Source: Rhyzopertha dominica
Lineage: Eukaryota; Arthropoda; Insecta; Coleoptera; Bostrichidae
DNA length: 64,000 bases
Assembly: GCA_025024175.1 (NCBI GenBank)
Contig: QCXZ01000086.1
Location: 17,698,245 to 17,762,244, forward strand
Direction of reading: 5' to 3'
The translations under genes were made by a program, and so were the position numbers. Under the pieces are notes generated by a model. That model did no database searches. It worked only from the letters and a program-made list of their open reading frames with translations, and was not told where the DNA came from. Positions 46,430 to 58,489 of this stretch are shown piece after piece. Position 1 is the first letter of the stretch. Each line of letters opens with the position of its first letter.

Positions 46430-48021
46430 GCTAAAAGACTAAAAGCTAAAATACGTGAATTTTGCAAAGTGTGTTCTTCTAGGTTAAATGGAGTAATACT
46501 TAGGCACTCCAATTCCTGGTGAAACCGTTAATGTAGAATTTAACTTGACAGAAAATTATGTAATACTAAACAAATGTAAAACGACGTCTTAGTCGTTACC
46601 GGAGGGAACAAGTTGTAAGAAAGATGACAGAACAGCGTTACAGTGCTAGTAATATTAGAAATACAGTGTTTCTGAAATGAAAAAGTCACAAGGCGTCATC
46701 AGTGACCTCACTGCGCAGTAGCTCTAATGCCGTTTTTCTCTACGACGTTGTTATGTTCAATATTATGTCGCTTCTATGCTAAGTTCAAGTCACAATGCAT
46801 TTACTATTGCAACATTTTTACGGATGTGGTAGCAAACGGGAGGCTCTCCGCCATCAGAAATAGTTACGGACATAAGTCTAGCACTTATGTACGCATGCGT
46901 ACAGGCCTTCACACAATATCTATCATTGCATGATTATTTGCAGCACTGTTTCAACATCCTTATTCGCACGAATAATGCAGATCTACCTGGACATTTACCA
47001 AAATATTATTTGCGAAACGATGTTGCCCATGTTATGAAAAATGTATCTCAATAGAGGTCTCTACATAAACAATATCGCCTTACAATATCGTTTTATCTAA
47101 GGTGTATCGGTCAAATGATTAAAAGTACGTCTACTGAAGACTTGGAGAATTTAATATAGGCTGTCGCCTTATCTCATATGGAGGGTCTTTGTAACGGCAA
47201 GGAGACAACATGTAATATTAAAAAAAAATCCTGCGCAGAAGAATAGCGACAGAATCAGTGGAACCCACCGAAATATATGAACAGATAATAAAAACTGCAG
47301 TGGAAGTTTCAACATCAAAGCAGACCTTTGAAGAAGCTGAAGAAGATAGCTTTGGTTTTAAAAACTGGGTAGCACAAATAGCAAAGCACAGAATGTGGTC
47401 AATGTTCCTGGGCAAGTAGGAGATCAGCATCTTCCAGAAATTATCTGGTACGATTCCCTTATGGACAGCTGTCTTGACACCATATTATGATGGTACACCA
47501 AGAATTGCGTCATCCGCTAGTGTAGAATCTAATTTTAACCAAATTAAAAATAGAATATTTAGACACGAGAAACTTCCAACTCGAGTAGAGAACTTCGTCA
47601 GTCAACACATTCGGAATAATTTGGGATATAGTAAGATCGTAAGCAGTATCGCAAAGGTACATGTATTTTATAAATTGTTTTTTGTTTGTTTGCCTAACCA
47701 ATGAAGCACATCTAATGGACAATGGTGTAAAACAGTCTATTAATACCGCACAGGTAAAAATAATTATAATAAAGATATGTCGTATTTTAGTTGTAATTAA
47801 CACTGTTTAGCTGTTGGAGGTGTCCAGAGATGCCGTAGAAGCTGATGTAAATAGCGAAGAAGACCTAAAGCTCATTTCAGTTTGCAACGATAATGTGTTG
47901 GAACTGGAAACAAAATTTCTGTCGTTATTGGCACCCACTACAATTACAAAAATATGTTTATGTGGCTATAGAAAAGTCGAACGTAGAATTGAGCTGAAAG
48001 GTAACTGTATTTTAATAGAGC
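46430..48021 (+). pseudogene. Inverted, deleted copy of foldback transposase
   Basis: Plus-strand remnants line up in order with the minus-strand gene: REFCKVCSS near 46455, GGSPPSEIV-type segment (disordered) near 46840-46910, the transposase Glu block IASSASVESNFNQIKNRIF at 47500, the intron-exon junction at 47760-47812, and LISVCNDNVLELETKF to GNCILIEP at 47877-48021, which runs directly into the right arm. Large internal deletions and many frameshifts are present. The two copies are head to head, so both arms of the element adjoin a 3' gene end. Confidence 0.85.
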
Positions 48022-49341
48022 CGTTTTTCTGCGATTCGGATACCTGGAACACGCCCCCCTGACTTTAACCGTTTCCGGTACAACTATTTCAACTAAGCTA
48101 AATGCTATGTACACAGTCAATTAAACACTTCGTTCATCAGAATTGTATTTTAACTCAACACAACTTAATTACAACTCATAATAATGTGATATTTTTGGCG
48201 TATTGCCACTACGCTTTTTCAATAACACTAAAAATATAATTTTGTTCTACCATTTACTCATGTCTGTCCGTTACTTTGGAAATTGCAAATGTAGATGATC
48301 TGCAGGCCTATAAAAACTATTACTATTATTATAATATGATATAAAGCTGAGACCTACCACACGGATTTAGCTTCTCATATCGATACGACAAAATTGTGGG
48401 GCTAACTGTCATAGTATTTTGTCTGAACGTAGCTGAATGTAGCTAGCTTTTTAAGAACGGAGCTAACTGAAGACAGCCCCAAATGATGTGGAGCTATTTT
48501 TTCAGATCGACCGATCAAAATGGCGGAGCTAAATCCCCTTTTCCTGAAAATTATGGAAATTGAGATGGAGCTGACTTTGTCTATAGCGGAGCTAGCTAGA
48601 GCTAGCCCTGGGCTACCTGGAGCTAGGTTTTGAAACAGTGGCGAGGATAGCGTTAAGTTAGCACCCTCCTAAATGATGAGCTTTTACTACTCAAGTGAGG
48701 TGGAGCTGGCTTTCTCTATAGTGGAGCTAGGTTTTAAAACAGATTTGAAACAGTGGCGAGGATAGCGTTAAGTGAGCACCCCCCGCAATGATGAGCTTAT
48801 AACTACTCAAGTAAGGTGGAGCTAGCTTTCTCTTTAGTGTAGCTAGCTCCGGGCCAGCTAGAGCTAGGTTTTGAAACAGATTTGAGGCCATGGCGAGGAT
48901 AACGTTAAGTTAGCACCCCCCGCAATGATTTGCTTATAACTACTCAAGTAAGGTGGAGCTAGCTTTCTCTTTAGTGGAGCTAGCTGGAGCTAGATCTGGG
49001 CAAGCTGGAGCTAGGTTTTGAAACAGATTTGAGACCATGGCGAGGATAACGTTAAGTTAGCACCCCCCGCAATGGTAAGCTTATAACTACTCAAGTAAGG
49101 TGGAGCTAGCTTTTATAATAGTGGAGCTAGCTCAGGGCAATCTGGAGCAATGTTTTCAAAAAAATTGCTCAACATGGCGGAGCTAACTTAACGGACCCAA
49201 CGCCAGCTATGGGTGTATAACTTAGGTATTCATTCTGCAAGAGAAAATAAATTGCATGATTTGGGTTGAAGGAGAGGCGCAAAGAGGAGCACATGAAGTT
49301 GGGTCTTGTTTGTACAAACATACATACATGCTAACGGACCC
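48022..49341 (-). repeat. Right long inverted repeat, short satellite array
   Basis: Reverse complement of the left arm: 48022-48540 matches 41150-41636, then about four satellite units (48640-49060) and the terminus. A 131-bp insert (49199-49329) interrupts the tip. It is the inverted copy of the left genomic flank 38279-38401, and after it a second short terminus GCTAACGGACCC precedes the duplication GCTGGCGTT. Confidence 0.93.
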
Positions 49342-50161
49342 GCTGGCGTTTATAAAATATTACATTTGGGGTGAGCCTAGGCAGTGGNAGNGTTTTTTGG
49401 AAATCAAAAGTAAGACATTTAACATTTTCTTCCTTTTTGGATTCCTCCATATCAGTTTTCATTTTTGATCTGGCCAAATTGGCTAGATTTTGGTGTTCCT
49501 CAAGCTGCCCTTTTAATTCTACTATTGTATCACCCTCACACTCATTTTGTAGTCTAGCGTTAATGTTATCACATAAGTTACAAGTATCTTCTTTGGGAGG
49601 CTTAAAGTGCAAGTTAAAATTATCATAATTTTTTTTGTACTGCGCAAAAGACATTTGAAAGTTTGGGTTTTCTGACTTATATAGTTCATAAATCTTTTTT
49701 CAAATTTAAATCAGATGATAAATATTGTCTATCCGCAGATCCAGATTCTCTACAATAGTGGGATTTGTACCTAGGTAAGTTTTGAATTTGTTTAACAACA
49801 GACTCGTAAGACACTTTATTCATTTTTCTGTGAGTAGCGCAATTTTGCCAGTGCAGTATTATACGTTTTGTAGATAATCCAAAAGTTTGTGCAAACATGG
49901 ACCTACATACTAGTACCTTTTAAATGAAATATTGCCTACTAAACTGTCGGTTAGACTGTTTTTCTGTTGCGTATCTCCTTTTAATTGGTACTTCCTTTAC
50001 ACACGATGTAATGTATGCGTTCTGGATACCATAGTCTGAAAGCTCCCAAAACTTCTGGAATTCTCCTTTTCGATCTTCACTTGTAATCTTGGTGTAACAT
50101 TTGTTTGAACACTTACATTTATAATCATTAAATTCTTTGGCATCTATTTGTTTCACTTCGA
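49342..50161 (-). pseudogene. Sola-like transposase, N-terminal part right of the foldback element
   Basis: Read right to left: EVKQIDAKEFNDYKCKCSNK (Cys cluster near 50100, equivalent to CNCKRFKC in the intact copy), EDRKGEFQKFW, KEVPIKRRY, then KMNKVSYESVVKQIQNLPRY, HYCRESGSADRQYL, QYKKNYDNFNLHFKPPKEDT with CNLCD, and LTFDFQK with the first catalytic Asp near 49400. The gene then meets the foldback element after YKRQ and resumes at 38392. Its right side is cut at 50161 by a BEL LTR. Several frameshifts and three N are present. It is related to, but clearly diverged from, the copy at 17168-18938. Confidence 0.8.
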
Positions 50162-50355
50162 TGTAACATGACGTTTGTGCTTGGCGAATTGGACGAAAAA
50201 TATAGAGCAAGCGAGGGGACGAAAAAAGTCACAATACATAATTGACATTGAAGTTACAGTCCACTTATACGAAGTTGATTTTGTAGTTTTCCTTGTTATT
50301 TTTGCCCGCGAATAAAGTTCTACCAAGAAGTAGCTGCGTATCATTTAAACGGACA
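50162..50355 (+). repeat. Probable BEL/Pao 5' LTR (second BEL copy)
   Basis: Starts TGTAACATGACG where the Sola-like gene stops and ends CGGACA. It is followed by TTTGGTCCATTGGAGCCGG, which has the position and form of a BEL primer-binding site. No matching 3' LTR was found near 55640, so the borders rest on context only. Confidence 0.5.
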
Positions 50356-50706
50356 TTTGGTCCATTGGAGCCGGATTTGGGTAACCTGAGTATCGATCAA
50401 CCGAGTGAAGTTGTGATTCGCCGCCAACGGAGTGGACACAGACTTCCAAGATCAAGCGATCAAAGGTTTAAAGGGCAGGCAGTCAAGGCAGAAAACGACG
50501 AAAGAAACGCAGTCAGCAAGTACCACAAATCCAGTAATAAACTGTCATAAGGTCGGTACACTTAGTGCTTTCAAAGAACAAAGATAGTGCATTACCGAAA
50601 TTTGTTTAGTCAAATTAGCTCTGTTCGGTTCGTAAACTGTTTCAGTTCGCCTCGTAAACTGAGTTAGATTTATTGCAATATTTCCGGTCTTGCCAGTCAG
50701 TCCAAA
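50356..50706 (+). promoter_or_regulatory. BEL leader with primer-binding site
   Basis: TGG at 50358 begins the likely primer-binding site directly after the LTR. The rest is a 5' untranslated leader of about 350 bases before the gag ATG at 50707. Confidence 0.5.
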
Positions 50707-53700
50707 ATGCCTTCGAACGCGGTAACCAAATTGTTACTAGCACGGCGCCAGTTGTATACCGAACAATTGGAAAACATAAAAGAATTTGTAGAACACTTCG
50801 AGACAGGTGATAATATCTGTGAAATTCAGAACAGGTACGATGAGATGCCTCGTATAAAAGACGATTTCGAACGCTTAAGCCTCGAAATCAATGAAAATAA
50901 AATAGAACAAGATACAGGCTACACTCACGATTACAAGGATGTGANAGCGTTTAATTCACTTTGGTATAGAGTTCGCAGTCAGATGCAAACGTTTATTGCG
51001 GCAGCAATTGTACCTCAAGATCAAGTGTCATTTAATAGTAATACCAAAGCTGAACCCCATCAAAAAGTGCGATTACCTGAAATAAGTTTACCAAAATTCA
51101 GTGGCTCATACAGGGAATGGTTACCCTTTNATGATGCTTTCAACAGTTTAATCCAAGAAAATAAGAGTTTAAATAATTGTCAGAAATTTCATTACTTGAA
51201 AACTTGTCTAAAAGGAGAAGCTAGTCGCTGTATTGATTCCTTAACGATTTCGGATGCTAATTATACGTCGGCGTGGTCTTTATTACAAAAAAGATATAAA
51301 AACGAACGCCTAATCACTCACAGTCATGTGCAAGCGATAATGAATACTCCTGAAGTAAGTAAAGCTTCATCTGACGCGTTGCGTAAACTAATCGATGCCA
51401 TTATAGCAAATATCGAAGCATTAAAGGTACTAAATATACCTGTAGATTCTTTTGATGCATTCATGAACGCTATAATATATACTAAATTAGATTACAACAC
51501 CAAACGCGAATTTGAAAATACATTAGGAACAACTCTTCCAACTCCTAACGAATTAACAGATTTTCTAGAGAAAAAGTGTATTATGTTAGAATCGATGCAA
51601 CAGGAGGGCAAAAATAATAAACCCTATACTAATAATACTATGTACAAACCTGCTAAACAGCAACAACCTTCAGCACACCATAAGGTGGTTCACCAGGTGT
51701 TTCAGCAAAACTCATATGTCATTTTTGCAAACAACGGCATGTAATAACAAAATGTCAGGAATTTTTAGCGTTAAGCGTTCCTGCAAGACGTAGTCAAATA
51801 GAAAAACGATAATTATGTATTAATTGTTTCCGCGATAACCATCAGGCGTCGGAGTGTAAAGCTACGACTCCATGTAAAATATGTGAAAACGGTCATCATA
51901 CCTTACTACACCAGGACATTTCTGCTCTCCCAGAAGCCGTTCCATCAACATATTAGTCTCCAGAAGCACAGTTTAATTCACTTACATTAAATGCATGTCT
52001 GCAAAAGTTTGAACCCAACGTAATACTATCCACAGCGGTAGTATTAGTAGGAGATTCAGAAGAAAACTGGCTTGAATGTAGATGCTTGTTGGATGTAGGA
52101 TCGCAGTTGAACCTTCTTTCAGAAAATATGCTAAAAAGGCTTGGTTTGAAAGCAAATGCGGTTAAAATGTCGATCTGGGGAGTAAGTGGCACCTGCAATC
52201 GTATTTCCGAATCAGTTGATGTAGAAATTAAATCTGTACACATCCCACTTTCAACAAAAATTCGGTGTTATGTTACAGATTGTGTAACTGTAGACTTACC
52301 AACGGCATCGTTCCAAGCTTCGAAATTTCAAGTTCCGAATGTGTGTCTAGCAGATCCTCAGTTCAACATTAGGTCTCCAGTAGACTTAATTTTTAACGCT
52401 GAAATATTTTTGCACCGAAAGGATCAAGCTCGCAGAACCCAATTTGTTTCTTGCCGAAACACTCTTAGGGTGGATAGTAGGAAGCGCGTATGGCCAAAAT
52501 CGAAATAATGCCAGGTTTACGTGTAATAAAGCCGTCAGTATCGATAGATCTGATGACGAAGAAATCAAAGATTTAATGGATAGGTTTTTGAAACAAGAAG
52601 AATTGCCGGGAATAAATCAGAGATGGTCAACGGAAGATATCAACTGTGAGAAACAATTTCTGGAAACGTTTCGATACGACAGTTCCGACGGCCGGTTTGT
52701 AATAAAGTTGCCCTTGAAAGATGGGAACATTAAACTGGGCGATTCACTAAAACCTGCACTGAGGCGGTTTATTTCGCTAGAATCCAAATTCAGGAAAAGT
52801 CCGGAGATTAAAAGAATTTATTCAGATTCATTCCTCGATCTTATTAAATCGGGTATCATAGAAGAGGTTCCGGAGGAGGAAATACAAAAAAGATTCAGTT
52901 TTCTTCCTACCTCATTTCTTTAAGAAGACAGCAAAAACTGCTNAGCTTAGAATCGTCTACGATGGTTCTGCAAAGTCTATGGTCTAAGTTTAAACGATAT
53001 TTTAATGACAGGTCCTAATTTACAGAACGATTTGTTTGACATACTAATACCATTTCGCATACATCACGTTGTTATGTCTTGCGAGATGGAGAAAATGTTC
53101 TTGCAAATTAAAGTAGACCAGTCTCATAGAGACTTCCAACGTATACTTTGGAGAAACTCCGAAGACGAGGAAATAAAACAGTACCGAATAACTAGATTGA
53201 TGTTCGGGTTAACTAACTCTCCCTACACAGCTAAGAGGTGTGTAAGGCAGATAGCGGATGAGTGTTTTGAAAAACATCCGGAGGTCAGCAATACCCTAAA
53301 GAACGACATATTTATGGATGACATTCTAAGTGGAGTGAATGAGGTAAGAGCGACGATTACATTACGTTATAATTTAATATCAGTATTAAATAGACACGGC
53401 TTTAGTTTAGCCAAATGGGCTAGTAATGATAAACATGTTCTCCCTTCCACATCCGAAACCAGCAGTACAGTAATGAATCCCGCAGTTACGTTATATTTTG
53501 AAAAAGCCTAATGGTGACATGTTAACGTTCAGAGTAAATAAACCGATGATTCCAGACAAGCTAACAAAACGCATGATACTTAGCTCCATAGCTAAACTGT
53601 ATGACCAACTAGGTCTAATTTCTCCAGTTATCATTAAGGCTAAAATTATAATTCAAAGCCTCTGGTCACTTGGGTTAGGTTGGGACGATGAGGTCCCAGC

Positions 53701-55640
53701 GTCTATTAAATCAGCCTGGGAAAAGTACCTTCTCGAATTGAATTTATTGAATAATGTAGAGGTACGCCGAAAAATTATACCTACTCCCGAATGTGAAAAC
53801 GAATTAATTACATTTTGCGACGCATCAGTGAAGGCATATGGTGCTGCCATTTATCTCAGATGTAAAGACAGGGAAGATAAAATAGAAAGCAGTCTTCTTT
53901 GTGCGAAAACACGAGTAAGTCCCACTAAGTTCGTAACTTTGCCGCGTATAGAGTTATGCGCTGCAGTTTTGACTGCAACATTAATGGACAAAGTTTCACG
54001 CGTTCTAAAAATAAAAATTCTTAAAAAATATTTCTTCTCGGACTCAACCATTGTCCTGCTTTATATTAAAACAGAAGCTAACTTGTGGCAAACCTTTGTT
54101 GCAAATCGGATAGCTCAAATTCAGAATTCAAGCGACAGTTCGGATTGGTATCACGTGGAAACAGCCCTTAATCCTGCAGATTTGTTATCATGGGGCGCAT
54201 TTGTCAAAGATTTTATTAATTATGATTTGTATTGTCACGGTCTCGAATATTTGTTAAAAGATGTGCAGGAGTGGCCCCTGAAATCACTTTCGCCTTCAGA
54301 AGATTTGCCCGAAAAACGAAAAAGTAACTTTAACGATGATGAGTAATGCCGAATAGATAGATTTAACAAGATTCTGTCATAAAGATACAGCGGGTATCCG
54401 CATACGTTTTGAGAGTTGTCAAAAATGCTATATCAAACGATAATGTGCGTTATGTTGATAAACATCTTTCAGTGAAGGAACTAACGCAGGCACATGACGT
54501 CATTATAAAAATGATACAAAGGCAAGAGTTTAAAACCGAAATCGATAATCTCCAAAAGGGTCAAAATTGTTTAAACACGAGCAGAATTCTTGGGTTGGAT
54601 CCTTTCTTAGATAATTCAGGTATATTAAGAGTAGGAGGCAGATTGAGAAATGTATCATCTTGCCTTACTCGCACAGGCATTCGATGATTTTGCCAGCTAA
54701 GCATCACGTCACCAAATTGTTGGTAATTAAACAACATTTATCTTTATTACATGCGGGACCTTCACAGACTCTTGCAGCATTGAGAACGAAGTACTGGCCT
54801 TTGAGGGCTAAAAATGAAATGTATACGATGCTTCCGCGTGGGCCTCAATATGTCACTTCCCGTCCCTTCCTAAAAATCGGAGTCGATTATCTTGGGCCAG
54901 TTTACATAGAAGAAGGCAATAAGCGTTCGAAAAGGTCTGTAAAGGTTTGGGTAGCTTTATTCGTTCGCTTAGTTACTCGTGCCGTACATTTAGAGCTCGT
55001 GGGTGATATGACTTCAGAATGTTTTGTTAATTCTTTAAAACGATTGATAGCTAGAAGAGGTTATATGTCAGTTATATACTGCGATAATAAAAAACATTTG
55101 TTGGTGCAAGAGCTGAATTTTTAAAATTTCTTCAGAGTGATAAAACTCGCTCCGAACTTGATCCGTTCATATCGCAGTATAATATATCGTGGCGCTTTAT
55201 CCCGCCAAAAGCACCCAATTTCGGAGGCATTTGGGAACGATTAGTAAAATCGATGAAGTTTCACTTTAACCGCGTAACCACGAATGCACTATTAACTTTT
55301 GAGGAAGCATCGACTTTACTAAGTCAGATAGAGGCAGTCATTAATTCACGACCGCTGACTACCCTAAGTAACGACATCTCAGACTATGAAACACTCACAC
55401 CGGCGCATTTTCTTATTGGGGATTCGCTAATGAATATCCCTGAAAGGGATTTGAACGATATACAGTTAGACCGGCTAAACCATTGGCAGCGGATACAAAA
55501 AATGAAGCAACTCTTCTGGAAGCGGTTTTACGGGGAAGTGGTTTCCTAGATGCAACAACGTCCAAAATGGCACCAGAAAGCCGAAAAAACACTGAAGATA
55601 GGCAATCCGGTTTTAATCCACGAAGAATCCAAAATATCCA
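50707..55640 (+). pseudogene. BEL/Pao gag-pol polyprotein
   Basis: Gag opens at ATG 50707 (MPSNAVTKLLLARRQLYTEQ) with the DUF1759-type domain (LPKFSGSYREWLPF, LKGEA) for about 345 codons. Zinc-knuckle-like CHFC and CINC motifs follow in a shifted frame near 51720-51850. Then come a retropepsin-like DUF1758 domain near 52085, where the usual LLDSGS is LLDVGS, and reverse transcriptase (52540-53500) with FMDD at 53311 but EMEKMF where the first catalytic Asp is expected. The RNase H region has FCDASVKAYGAAIY (53815), and integrase has GVDYLGP (54880), VTRAVHLEL, an altered second-Asp motif YCDNKKHL and FGGIWERLVKSMK. It ends in a frameshifted C-terminus near 55640 without a 3' LTR. Multiple frameshifts, N and active-site changes show an old dead copy. 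Confidence 0.92.
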
Positions 55641-56135
55641 ACTTATTAATCAAATTGTAATACTTACCCGTGAAACCTTGTTTTTTTATATTTGACAATT
55701 TTGAATAACCTAAATTTATGTTAACGTCTTGTTCAATTTTACATAAAGCTGCGTTTCATGTAAATTGTGCTGTAAGAAAAGCTACAATGGAAATGTTTAA
55801 ACATTAAAGAAACAGTGAATATGGAAAGCATTTTATTCAAACATGTTTTTGGGTCTCTACCTAACTTGATAAGNGNGCCGTACTCGCCTTGGACTACGGA
55901 TAAAAGAGTACGAGCTGAGAAAAACTCCGATTCGTCCATACACAATTAAATTTGCAAAATGCAGAGTGAATATCTAATTTTCAAGGTTTGTCGTATTATC
56001 ATGCCTTTTATGGCCTACAGTGGATGCGTTACTTATTGTTACGTATCTATGAATATACAATAACATGTAAACTATTAAAAGAAAAAATTCTACATATATA
56101 CTTAAATTTTTTACAACATTATAATGTTTTAGTCA
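55641..56135. other. Junction and 3' flank of fourth P relic
   Basis: Non-coding. The block at 55860-55950 (GCCGTACTCG, TTGGACTACGGATAAAAGAG, TACGAG) matches the one at 21680-21780, again just 3' of a P relic. Two N fall inside it. Confidence 0.5.
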
Positions 56136-58489
56136 CTAAGTTGATGATAAAATTCTCACTTTTCTGTGAGGTTTTATAGACTGCGACGAATATTTTTCTA
56201 TACACTCCCAGTTCAGAATACGAAACAACATAATTTTTATTAACAAATCCACAATAAAGCTTTTGTGGTCTCTACACGAACTTATCCACGACTTGTACTT
56301 TCTTTCCAATAGTTGCATTAAAACATTCCTAATCTTTGATTTAATGTCATACGCAATCTTGTATTGATTAAAACCCTCCATAAAGCAATTTATGAAGAAA
56401 GTAACAGTTTCACAGGTTTGCTGGGAAGGTCTTATCAAGTTATCGATTTTTTCACTTATTCCAAAGTCTATAAACAATAAATAATTCATTGGCTTTCAGT
56501 ACCGGGTCATCCTTTTTGGTTAAATTTTCTATGCAGTTATTGCATGACGTTTTTTTAAATAAACTAACACAGGTAACCCGCAACATAAATGTTAGTGTTA
56601 GTTTCCAATGTTGGTGTTGGACTGTGGTTTAGATCTGCTGAAGCAATTCTTCTTCTGGATCTGGCTCGTTTTCGTACACAAGAGCTTCTGTAGATGTATA
56701 TGGTTCAGCTGTTTGGAGTGACATTTCTTCATTATAGCCTTCTAGCGACATTATTTCACCATCATCAACCTCACAATTAGCTGCTTCTACTGGCTGTTGC
56801 AGTCTAATGTGCATGTTATACTGAAGGGCAATTCTAAACTGCCGTACCGTTGGCTGAGAATTATATCTATCCCTGTTTCTGATTACAGAAAACGCATTTT
56901 CGATTGCATCCTGTTGCAAACGAGATTAGTTCGTAATTTATTTTTTTCATAAATTTCAATGGCACTGAAATAATTTATTGCATTTTCTAGTGTTTGGGTG
57001 GGTAATGTTTTATAGATAGAAAGCGAGCATTTGTACGGATTCGATTCATGAACCGTGCTGTTAAGGCATTCGAAGATATTGTTGATATACCTTATAAAAT
57101 TGGCAGTATTTAGAGCAGAATCAGATTTTAATTGCCGCGTGGCTGCACAAGTAAGTATTGCAGCAGAAACAGAGTGCCTAAATATTTGTGCTGCTTATTT
57201 AACTCTCATCTTTTGGAATGTTGTCGGGTATAAATGTTTGTCTGTAATCTTCAGCATGCTACCCTTGTCAACTGTATATGTTTTTTTAATCAGACCATTG
57301 CACTACTTCTCCCTGTACAACAATGTCTAACTTTTCATTCATAAAATTATTTCGAAGACTCTGATTGATGCGGCGGATCAAAGTTGGTGTAGATAGAATG
57401 ATTGTTTATTGCAATTTTTGTGCTTTCTTTAGTTGCACCTAATATTGTATACGCTTTTCGATTGTTTGCACCTTGATCGCAAACAAGAATCCAGGGGTTT
57501 AAGCCAATTGAAATTAATTTGTTAACACCTTCTGTTATTAAGTTTGCTATAATTTCCCCTGCACCGGACCACACGAGACTTTGTAAGAGAATGGCAGTTT
57601 CCAGTTATGCAGTAGACCCCTTATATAAAATAGCAGTGCCATGTTTCCTAAATTGCCTGTTCTTCCAAAGTTGCTAACATCCTCGTACCTTTCGATGACA
57701 TCGATAATTTGATTGTGATTAAGATATTTTTTAAGGTTATCTCATCGAACATGACAACACACTGTTTTTCATCGGAATTCATATTTTGCACCATGAGTGT
57801 AAGTTTTTTTTATTAATGACGTGTTGTTTCCGGTTTTTAAATTATATATTTTGAGCCATTTCTGTATGGTGGAAATTCCAGGAAGAAGAAATCCCAAGTT
57901 CATACATAAAAATTTATAAGTTCGTGGTGATCTATAACAAAGTGTCAGTGCTAACTGCTTCTCTACAGGTGTCCACGTTGTTCTTCGTGTATGGTAGCAC
58001 TGCATGTAGATCATTATTTTCACAGATGGTGACTTATTGCGTAAAAGTGAAGTGATAACATTTGTAGTGCTCGATAACGTGCTTTTTCGTCTCAATATGG
58101 CGACCACAGCACTTTTATTTTTTATGTATCTGTTTTCTTGGTGTAGGGATATTACTTCCGGGGTTGGACATTAAAGCTACTTGCTTAATGAAAGACGACG
58201 AACTACTACATTCGTCACTTAAATGGGACGATGATGGTGTCCGTGTAGCTACCGATGAAGACCTAATTGTTGAAGACATTGGTGGCTTGAATATTATTTT
58301 AATTGCTTCTGAGTCTGGTGAATCATCAGTGTGTCTTAAAGTTTTTCGCAAACTATAGGTTCGAGCATTTTGTGTTTTCTTTACTCTTGGTGAATAGGCC
58401 AATTTCTCGCTGTCATCAGAGCTGCTTGATGCATCTTTGGCATGGCTAAGCTTTGCTTTCGCTTTAACTGCAATTTTGAAAATTTCCAT
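56136..58489 (-). pseudogene. P-element (THAP9-like) transposase relic
   Basis: Read right to left: a Ser-rich basic linker (58489-58115), then KIMIYMQCYHTRRTTWTPVE and LALTLCYRSPRTYKFLCMNL with LPGISTIQKWL near 57880, the RNase-H segment GLNPWILVCDQGANNRKAY (second Asp) near 57480, and CNRKCVFCNQKQG/DAIENAFSVIRNRDRYNSQP near 56900. The final block has CNNCIENLTKKDDPVLKANE near 56530 and LRPSQQTCETVTFF near 56430. Order and motifs match THAP9/P transposases, particularly the copy at 22397-24698. Stops and frameshifts are frequent and the first catalytic Asp motif was not found. Confidence 0.82.

Larger units (their letters stand above)
38402..49341. mobile_element. Foldback-type Phantom/NOF-like (Mutator-like) transposon
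   Basis: A 10.9-kb element with termini GGGTCCGTTAAGTTAGCTCC and its reverse complement, flanked by GCTGGCGTT duplications, with the empty site preserved at about 35330. The inverted repeats are long and unequal: 38402-41636 (3.2 kb) and 48022-49341 (1.3 kb). Both carry tandem satellite arrays. The centre encodes a transposase-like gene on the minus strand (42478-45785) and a decayed inverted copy on the plus strand (46430-48021). Long satellite-filled inverted repeats are the hallmark of Drosophila foldback (FB) elements, whose NOF protein belongs to the Mutator-like Phantom group. The right tip holds a 131-bp insert derived from the left flank (49199-49329). Confidence 0.8.

Noticed and set aside
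49199..49207. AACGCCAGC as the right target duplication of the foldback element
   Set aside because: On the left the flank reads GCTGGCGTT, the reverse complement, so this pairing is inverted. The true direct repeat is GCTGGCGTT at 49342-49350.
49371..49628. Plus-strand ORF opposite the Sola-like N-terminus
   Set aside because: The minus frame has the family Cys and Asp motifs, the plus frame has none.
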